A DNA stretch of 31,440 bases from an uncultured Collinsella sp. (GTDB lineage Bacteria; Actinomycetota; Coriobacteriia; Coriobacteriales; Coriobacteriaceae). The stretch covers positions 1 through 31,440 of the forward strand of contig URIJ01000003.1 in assembly GCA_900547835.1 (NCBI GenBank), written 5' to 3'. The notes beneath the pieces are model-generated. The model worked only from the letters and a program-made list of their open reading frames with translations, was not told the DNA's origin and searched no databases. Below, piece by piece: positions 26,492 to 31,440 of this stretch. Each line of letters opens with the position of its first letter. Position 1 is the first letter of the stretch. Made by a program: the position numbers and the translations under genes.

Positions 26492-28622
26492 CGTTATTTA
26501 CCTGCGATAACAATAAAATTAGCTCCGCCTTATTCTTGATCTTCAACTGGCGGTAAGATGCAGACCGCAGCGCTTGCACCGTAGATGCAGCGTAACCGAC
26601 ATCCTCCGCAATGGCCTTTGTCGTTGCCCCCTCTGCCGTCATCAGCAAAATTTGCGACTGAACATCAGAAAGGGAGCGCGACGTAAGCAGGGCCAGCTGG
26701 CGCACGCGGGCCGTTTCGGTGGACCCGTTCGCCCGGTACTCCAAGACGGCCTTCTCGTCCTCAACCGAGCGGGCGAGCGCGATGTGCGTAACGAACATGG
26801 GCACAGACCAGCAAACAATCACCGTTGCCACGACGACATTGACAGCCGAACTTTGCCCCAACAACGACGCGAGGAACAACGGCTCGAAAACCGTCAGATC
26901 CTGCACCATATTGAGCAAGACAGCCCAAACAGGAGCCGTCGCCCCGAAGCAAAGCATCCATATCCCAAGCATTTTGCGCTGCGGACAGCTTCGCATCACT
27001 ATATATGTGAGCAGCACCCCCGTCAGCACCGCAAGTCCATGGATTCGCCCCCTAGCGACCGCATAGATTAAGGCAACCATGCCCATTGACACCAACGGCA
27101 CGATAGCCCGAGCATGGGCATGCACCTTAAACGGACGCAGCCCAACAGCGAGCGAAGCCGTAGACGCCACGCCGCAAAACAGGACCGGCACAGCCATCAA
27201 CGGAACGCGTATGCACATCAATGCCGCGATATAGATAAAAGACCATTCCACAGCAGATAGCACCGCCCATACGTACGGGCTTCCGAGCCAAATCGCTTCA
27301 CCCGCTCTATCCAGCGCAGCGCCACGATTCGCTTTTCCACCCGCGTAGCGTAGCGACAGAAGCAGTCCGAGACCCAATGCGTAGCTTAAGAGGGAAAAGG
27401 CGACAGCCCGCGAAACACCGGACCCCCAATCGCTATCCGCCATTACCAAGGGCCCCGCCGCAAGGAGGATAAAGAATAATGTGAGCAGGTATCGAAACAG
27501 CCGGCGCGTTCGAGCTGATGCCACTATATCGTCAGCATGCCGCTGCGGTAGCTCATGCCCTACAGTATCGCCCTCACCCGCAAACAGCGCCACGAGCTCG
27601 CGTGAGCCCGCAACCGACGCCTTCCCGTATGCTCGGTGAAGCGTTGTTCTCACCGTCGATGGCTTCGTATCCGTCTCCTTGGCAATTTCCGCCGGCGTTT
27701 TCCCTTTGAGCAGCAGTCGAACAAACTGCTCTTCTCTAGGCGACAGGGCAGGGGAAAACACCCCCGCATCGAATGTGTCGGACGCACAGGCGATATCCGA
27801 ATTGTTGTCCCGTTTCCCCCTTAGCAACATGCATACGAAGGCAGCAGCGATAACGGACCCCATCGCCAGCAATGCAATGACCACGGCATCGCTTGCGAAG
27901 TATGCCGCCTCAACAGCCGGAATAAGACCAATAGGAACTGCTACGAGCACAGAACAGGCAAACACGTCGCGCCGCCCATGGCCAAAGGCACGAGGGCGGC
28001 AAAACGGCGGGGCCACAGTCAATGCGAGATAGACCAACGGAATTAAAAGCGCAAGGCCAATTGACGCGGCCGTTACAGGGGGCATCCCCCATGGCTCGGG
28101 AACGACTCTCCATGAAACTCGACAGCAAAACAGCAGGCAAGACATGACGGCTATTGTTTCTGTAAAAATCGCGTCCTGCGGGTGACGAGTTTCCCTTTCG
28201 TCAGTCCGTGTCGACCTCTGCGTCAAAGGAGAGTCCGCCGTGCCCCAAATAACATATGAGAGAAGCAGCGACCCAACAAAGCACGAGACACACGAAACGC
28301 CATGTAACAACCAAATCGGTGCAAACACGATTGGAATAGAGTCTCCGCGAGCATAGAAAGCCAGGTCGGCCCATTCGGGAACCGTTGCAATAACACCAAG
28401 GAAAACACCGATGGCACCGAGATGCCTCGGCCTTCTCATTCCCCCCTTGCATAGCGCAGCACCATGAACAAACGCCGCGAGGCATGCGCCCAGGATAACG
28501 AGCCAGGTCATTGCACCTGACGCTAGGCCGATTGAAGATGAAAACCGGTGATAAGGGGTGACCGCCATTACGACAAGCGCAATGGCGCAGGCAAATGTAG
28601 CAGAACGGCGGGAAAAGAGCAT
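26487..28622 (-). CDS. Membrane LuxR-type regulator with two HTH domains
   Basis: A 711-residue protein made of two similar halves. Residues 1-270 have about eight hydrophobic helices; 293-350 form a LuxR-type helix-turn-helix (LSPREEQFVRLLLKGKTPAE, IAKETDTKPSTVRTTLHRAY). Residues ~370-640 again have many hydrophobic helices, and 650-711 form a second, more diverged LuxR-type domain (LSDVQSQILLMTAEGATTKA, IAEDVGYAASTVQALRSASY). Single-HTH versions of such membrane regulators are common in Coriobacteriia; a tandem TM-HTH-TM-HTH chain is unusual. The first HTH would sit in an internal cytoplasmic loop. ATG 28622 has GGAGG 4 nt upstream. Probably senses a membrane-active compound and controls the exporter operon that follows. 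Confidence 0.85.
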   Translation of the reverse strand: MLFSRRSATFACAIALVVMAVTPYHRFSSSIGLASGAMTWLVILGACLAAFVHGAALCKGGMRRPRHLGAIGVFLGVIATVPEWADLAFYARGDSIPIVFAPIWLLHGVSCVSCFVGSLLLSYVIWGTADSPLTQRSTRTDERETRHPQDAIFTETIAVMSCLLFCCRVSWRVVPEPWGMPPVTAASIGLALLIPLVYLALTVAPPFCRPRAFGHGRRDVFACSVLVAVPIGLIPAVEAAYFASDAVVIALLAMGSVIAAAFVCMLLRGKRDNNSDIACASDTFDAGVFSPALSPREEQFVRLLLKGKTPAEIAKETDTKPSTVRTTLHRAYGKASVAGSRELVALFAGEGDTVGHELPQRHADDIVASARTRRLFRYLLTLFFILLAAGPLVMADSDWGSGVSRAVAFSLLSYALGLGLLLSLRYAGGKANRGAALDRAGEAIWLGSPYVWAVLSAVEWSFIYIAALMCIRVPLMAVPVLFCGVASTASLAVGLRPFKVHAHARAIVPLVSMGMVALIYAVARGRIHGLAVLTGVLLTYIVMRSCPQRKMLGIWMLCFGATAPVWAVLLNMVQDLTVFEPLFLASLLGQSSAVNVVVATVIVCWSVPMFVTHIALARSVEDEKAVLEYRANGSTETARVRQLALLTSRSLSDVQSQILLMTAEGATTKAIAEDVGYAASTVQALRSASYRQLKIKNKAELILLLSQVNNV

Positions 28623-29061
28623 ACGGCCTCCATAGCGTGTCATTATATCGCTCGAGCCGCTCGTTTATCTCTGTTCTCACACCAGCCAGCATCAATGATT
28701 CAGGCGAACTCCAATCCGCGCCAGATCACGGTCCGGCTTTTGTTTGCAGTCCCCACATCAAAGCGGGATGCGGTTTCCTTTTGGACGCCGGTTCGGAAAG
28801 CGCATCCCGTTCCAGGGCAATATTCTGGGATGCAGTTTCCGCAGCCCACCCCATTTGGAAAGCGCGTCCCATAATATGGCTGAAAACTGAGATGCGCTTT
28901 CCAAACGAGCCGAAACGGGCCGAATCGATCGGGCCACCTCGCATCCCGCTATCCTCGCCATCTGCCCGAGCGTGCTACACTAGCAGCATCTATGCCACCG
29001 CGAACGGCTCGGCCCCGCGCCCGCCGCTCGCAAACGAACTTTAAACGCACGAGGGTTGGCC
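28623..29061. other. Divergent intergenic region between regulator and kinase
   Basis: No gene seen. It must hold divergent promoters for the regulator (minus) and the kinase operon (plus). Its main content is the alternating motif array at 28765-28902. Further CGCATCCC at 28940-28947 may be a decayed half copy. Short open frames here are made of the repeats and are rejected. Confidence 0.5.
28765..28902. repeat. Alternating inverted 14-bp motif array, 62-bp period
   Basis: Five copies of GGGATGCGCTTTCC in alternating orientation: plus at 28765 (GGGATGCGGTTTCC), 28827 (GGGATGCAGTTTCC) and 28889 (GAGATGCGCTTTCC); minus at 28795 (GGAAAGCGCATCCC) and 28857 (GGAAAGCGCGTCCC). Same-strand copies are exactly 62 bp apart, and successive copies 30 or 32 bp. 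Each 62-bp unit can fold into a 14-bp stem with a 16-nt loop. The sequence between motifs is not conserved. Confidence 0.85.
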
Positions 29062-30915
29062 ATGCCGCTTTTCTCGCAACATACCGCCCGGTTCTCGCCG
29101 GACGTTCCTTTGGAGGGCACCAGCTCTCGCGAGCTGCTCAAGCGGTACCAGCCGCTCGAGACACTTGCGACCGGCGGTTTTGGCTCCATCGAGATTTGCC
29201 GCGACACGCACCTGCGCCGTCGCGTCGCCATTAAGCGTATCCCCCTCACAAGCGGTGCCGGCATGCCCGCCAGCGACATCATGGATGTCCTGCGCGAGGC
29301 GCACACTGCCGCCATGCTTCAACATCCCAACATCGTGCAGGTCATCGACTTTACGCACGACACAGCCTATGCCTACCTGGTTATGGAATATGTCGATGGC
29401 ATGTCGCTGGCCGAGTTTTTGCACCGCGCGGACGGCCACTCACTTACCTTTGACGAGGCCGCGGCCATTGCCGATGCCCTGGGCCAGGCGCTCACCTTCG
29501 CCCACAGTAATGGCGTACTCCACCTGGACATTAAGCCCGCCAACGTGCTCATCGACCACTCGGGCAATGTAAAGCTCACCGACTTTGGCATGGCGCGGCT
29601 GTCGTCCGCCGGTGGCTTTGGCGGCTCGCGCGGCGGCACCATCGGCTACATGCCGCCCGAGCAGCTCGATATCGAGACCGGCACGGTCGACGAGCGCGCC
29701 GATGTCTTTGCCCTCGCCTGTGTGATCTACGAGGGCCTGTGCGGCAGCGCTCCTTTTATGGCGGCCACGCCCGCCGACTCGCTCGGCCGCATCATCGGCG
29801 GCGCCACCTATCCCAGCGAGCTGATACCACACTTTCCCCCGGGAGCCGAGACCGCGCTCATGAGCGCGCTCTCCCCCATGCCGCAGGACCGCCCCAACAG
29901 CATCGAGGCATTTTGCGACCAGCTCCTTGCCGGTCTGGGCAGCGTGCGCGAGGGCCGTCGCAGCCTGGAGCAAATGGTTGGCGAGCTTTCGGATGACGAG
30001 CAGGAGCTCGACGGTATCGAGCCGTCGCACTACGAGGACGACGCCATCGAGATCGACCCCGCACTCGGCTGGGCGGGCACGCGCTGGAGCCATGCGCGCG
30101 ACTACACCATGCGCGCTATCTCGGCGCTAGCGTGCGGCACCTTTAGCTTTTTGCTGATGCAAACGGCCGGGGTCGCGGCGCTTCCCGGCCTGGTCATTGC
30201 GGCTATCGCAATCGGAGCGGCGGCTGGCCTGGCCCCCCAGATTGGCTCGGCCATCTCGGCTGTGGGCTTTTTGGTGCTCATGGCCAACGCCACCATGCAG
30301 GCGCAGGGCATCCTGTCGATGTTGCCCGTCGCGGTGATCTTTGCCGCCGCCATGTCCGGTTGGTGGATCGCCTGGGGTCGCACCGAGGCTGCCGCGAGCG
30401 CCGCACTCACCTGTGCACTCGCGCTTGGCTGTCTGACCGGCAATACCTTCCTGGCAGCTGGGGTCACCGCCGGCGTCGCGTCATTTTGGCTCGGCCCGGC
30501 AAGCGCCGCCGCGGCAACGGGCATGGGCGCACTTTTTGCCCGTCTGGCCACGGTCGCGCTTTCAGCCGGAGGCGTGCTGGGGCTCGGTAACGTTGCCGCA
30601 GCGCTGGGAGACCCGCTCCTTTGGGCTGCCTTTGTGCTGGTCGCGGCAACTGCCGCGGCGTCATCTGCGCTGCTCAATGTCCATGCCAAGCGTGCCAATC
30701 AGGGCTCAAACCTTGCCGCAATCGCCGCCATCGCTGTCACCGGCATCGGCTGCGCAGCGGCGTCCTGTCTTGCACACCATATGGAAATTGCCAGCCTTGC
30801 AGCCGCGGTCGTCGCCAAGGCGGCGGTTGCGGGAACCCTATCCTCTATAATCGTTGGGATATGCCTATATTTGCTCGGATACCAAAGAACCTATACGGAG
30901 AGTGATCTTTCGTGA
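29062..30915 (+). CDS. Membrane Ser/Thr protein kinase, HLD type
   Basis: A 617-residue protein with an N-terminal kinase domain and about eight hydrophobic helices in residues ~350-610. Landmarks: glycine loop LATGGFGSIE (35-44), ATP lysine in VAIKRI (K58), catalytic loop HLDIKPAN (154-161), DFG (174-176) and an activation segment ending GTIGYMPPEQL. The Arg of HRD is Leu, a non-RD kinase, which often implies activity without activation-loop phosphorylation. GAGGG is 7 nt before ATG 29062. Its TGA overlaps the GTG of the following FhaA-like gene, so the two are coupled. The multi-helix C-terminus without an extracellular sensor domain differs from PknB-type kinases. Confidence 0.92.
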   Translation: MPLFSQHTARFSPDVPLEGTSSRELLKRYQPLETLATGGFGSIEICRDTHLRRRVAIKRIPLTSGAGMPASDIMDVLREAHTAAMLQHPNIVQVIDFTHDTAYAYLVMEYVDGMSLAEFLHRADGHSLTFDEAAAIADALGQALTFAHSNGVLHLDIKPANVLIDHSGNVKLTDFGMARLSSAGGFGGSRGGTIGYMPPEQLDIETGTVDERADVFALACVIYEGLCGSAPFMAATPADSLGRIIGGATYPSELIPHFPPGAETALMSALSPMPQDRPNSIEAFCDQLLAGLGSVREGRRSLEQMVGELSDDEQELDGIEPSHYEDDAIEIDPALGWAGTRWSHARDYTMRAISALACGTFSFLLMQTAGVAALPGLVIAAIAIGAAAGLAPQIGSAISAVGFLVLMANATMQAQGILSMLPVAVIFAAAMSGWWIAWGRTEAAASAALTCALALGCLTGNTFLAAGVTAGVASFWLGPASAAAATGMGALFARLATVALSAGGVLGLGNVAAALGDPLLWAAFVLVAATAAASSALLNVHAKRANQGSNLAAIAAIAVTGIGCAAASCLAHHMEIASLAAAVVAKAAVAGTLSSIIVGICLYLLGYQRTYTESDLS

Positions 30916-31440
30916 ACTTCCTGAACATCTTCGAGGACCACGTGGCCGGCATCTTCGGTGCCACCCGTGCCCCGTTCTCCTTTAAGAAGCTTGCCAAGCA
31001 GGCCGCTCGCGACATGGAGGATCAGACTCTGGTGATCAACGGCGTCAACACGGCGCCGGCACTCTATACCATCCTTATCGCCGCCGACGACGATCCCATG
31101 CTCGCCCCGTTCTACCCCGAGCTTTCGCGCGAGGTCCGCGAGTTTGTGAAGGCGCAGGCCGAAAAGCGCCGCTATGTCTTTGTCGGCGAGCCCCTCGTGC
31201 GCTTTATGATCGATCCGCAGCTGCGCGCCGGCAAGTTCTCGGTCTTTGCCGAGAACGTCGATGCCCCCACGCTCGGCCGCCTGTACGAAGAAGAGCGCGC
31301 CTATCAAAACGGTCTGGGCCAAAACAACTCCGCGGCAAGCCGTGCCGCCAGCGCCCCGCGCGCCGGCCAGCAGCAGTTTGCTGCCCCGCAGCAGCAGCGC
31401 CCCGCCGCCATGCCCCAGCAGCAGCCGACGCCTCGCGCTG
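30912..31440 (+). CDS. FhaA-like protein (DUF3662), cut by window end
   Basis: The start of a gene that runs off the window. GTG 30912 (overlapping the kinase stop as GTGA) begins MNFLNIFEDHVAGIFGATRA, followed by a DUF3662-like domain (FKKLAKQAARDMEDQTLVIN ... YVFVGEPLVRFMIDPQLRAG) and then a Gln/Pro/Ala-rich linker (QQQFAAPQQQRPAAMPQQQ). This is the architecture of FhaA, where an FHA domain follows the linker; it should lie beyond 31440. FhaA-type proteins act with Ser/Thr kinases in cell-wall regulation in actinobacteria, fitting its coupling to the kinase. GGAGAG is upstream of the GTG. Confidence 0.85.
   Translation, partial: MNFLNIFEDHVAGIFGATRAPFSFKKLAKQAARDMEDQTLVINGVNTAPALYTILIAADDDPMLAPFYPELSREVREFVKAQAEKRRYVFVGEPLVRFMIDPQLRAGKFSVFAENVDAPTLGRLYEEERAYQNGLGQNNSAASRAASAPRAGQQQFAAPQQQRPAAMPQQQPTPRA

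Noticed and set aside
28765..28902. CRISPR array
   Set aside because: The repeats are only 14 bp, alternate in orientation, and have no cas genes nearby; spacing between motifs is 16-18 bp.

Overview
The window looks like a chromosomal segment of a high-G+C Coriobacteriia gut actinobacterium, most likely Collinsella or a close relative. The reasons are the G+C-rich codon use of the core genes, a pyruvate:ferredoxin oxidoreductase, actinobacterial-style kinase/FHA modules including a DUF3662 (FhaA-type) protein, and a LuxR-type regulator fused to many membrane helices next to an ABC exporter. This placement is inference from gene content; no rRNA or tRNA gene is present.

Layout. 1-3086: AT-rich flank, a DUF3830-like protein and an unknown partner gene, then a lower-G+C DUF4143-type ATPase preceded by three 18-nt direct repeats. 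3087-3456: intergenic DNA with two matching small hairpins and a 125-bp nested inverted repeat ending next to the pyruvate:ferredoxin oxidoreductase gene (3457-6996, minus). 7339-14613: a lower-G+C accessory island bracketed by two diverged direct copies of the 3' part of an FHA-domain gene. The island holds a radical SAM/SPASM maturase (8438-9796), two short Cys/Asp-rich peptides sharing the leader MKHIHP (9966-10169 and 10200-10379), a 35-residue membrane peptide (10458-10565), a terminator, a converging ABC exporter (11266-12918, minus) and a broken methyltransferase gene. 14184-17872 (minus): an operon of a Ser-rich membrane protein, a membrane Ser/Thr kinase and the intact FHA protein. 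18118-22372: recR, ybaB and dnaX (minus), with a small membrane-protein gene inserted on the opposite strand between ybaB and dnaX. 22489-23205: a YcxB-like membrane protein. 23311-28622 (minus): a regulator with two LuxR-type helix-turn-helix domains, then two ABC permeases, an ABC ATPase and a secreted protein. 28765-28902: a 62-bp-period array of alternating inverted motifs. 29062-31440: a second membrane kinase and the start of a DUF3662 (FhaA-like) gene cut by the window edge.

How it works together. The most interesting unit is the island. I read it as a ribosomally made, radical-SAM-modified peptide (ranthipeptide-type) locus. The two precursors have the same leader, and almost every Cys is followed 3-6 residues later by an Asp; several are exact C-x3-D, the pattern used for Cys-to-Asp thioethers in freyrasin. 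The maturase has the CX3CX2C site and a full SPASM cysteine set. Export would use the ABC transporter, which has no peptidase domain, and no protease gene is visible. The second peptide and the membrane peptide are under 60 codons and easily missed.
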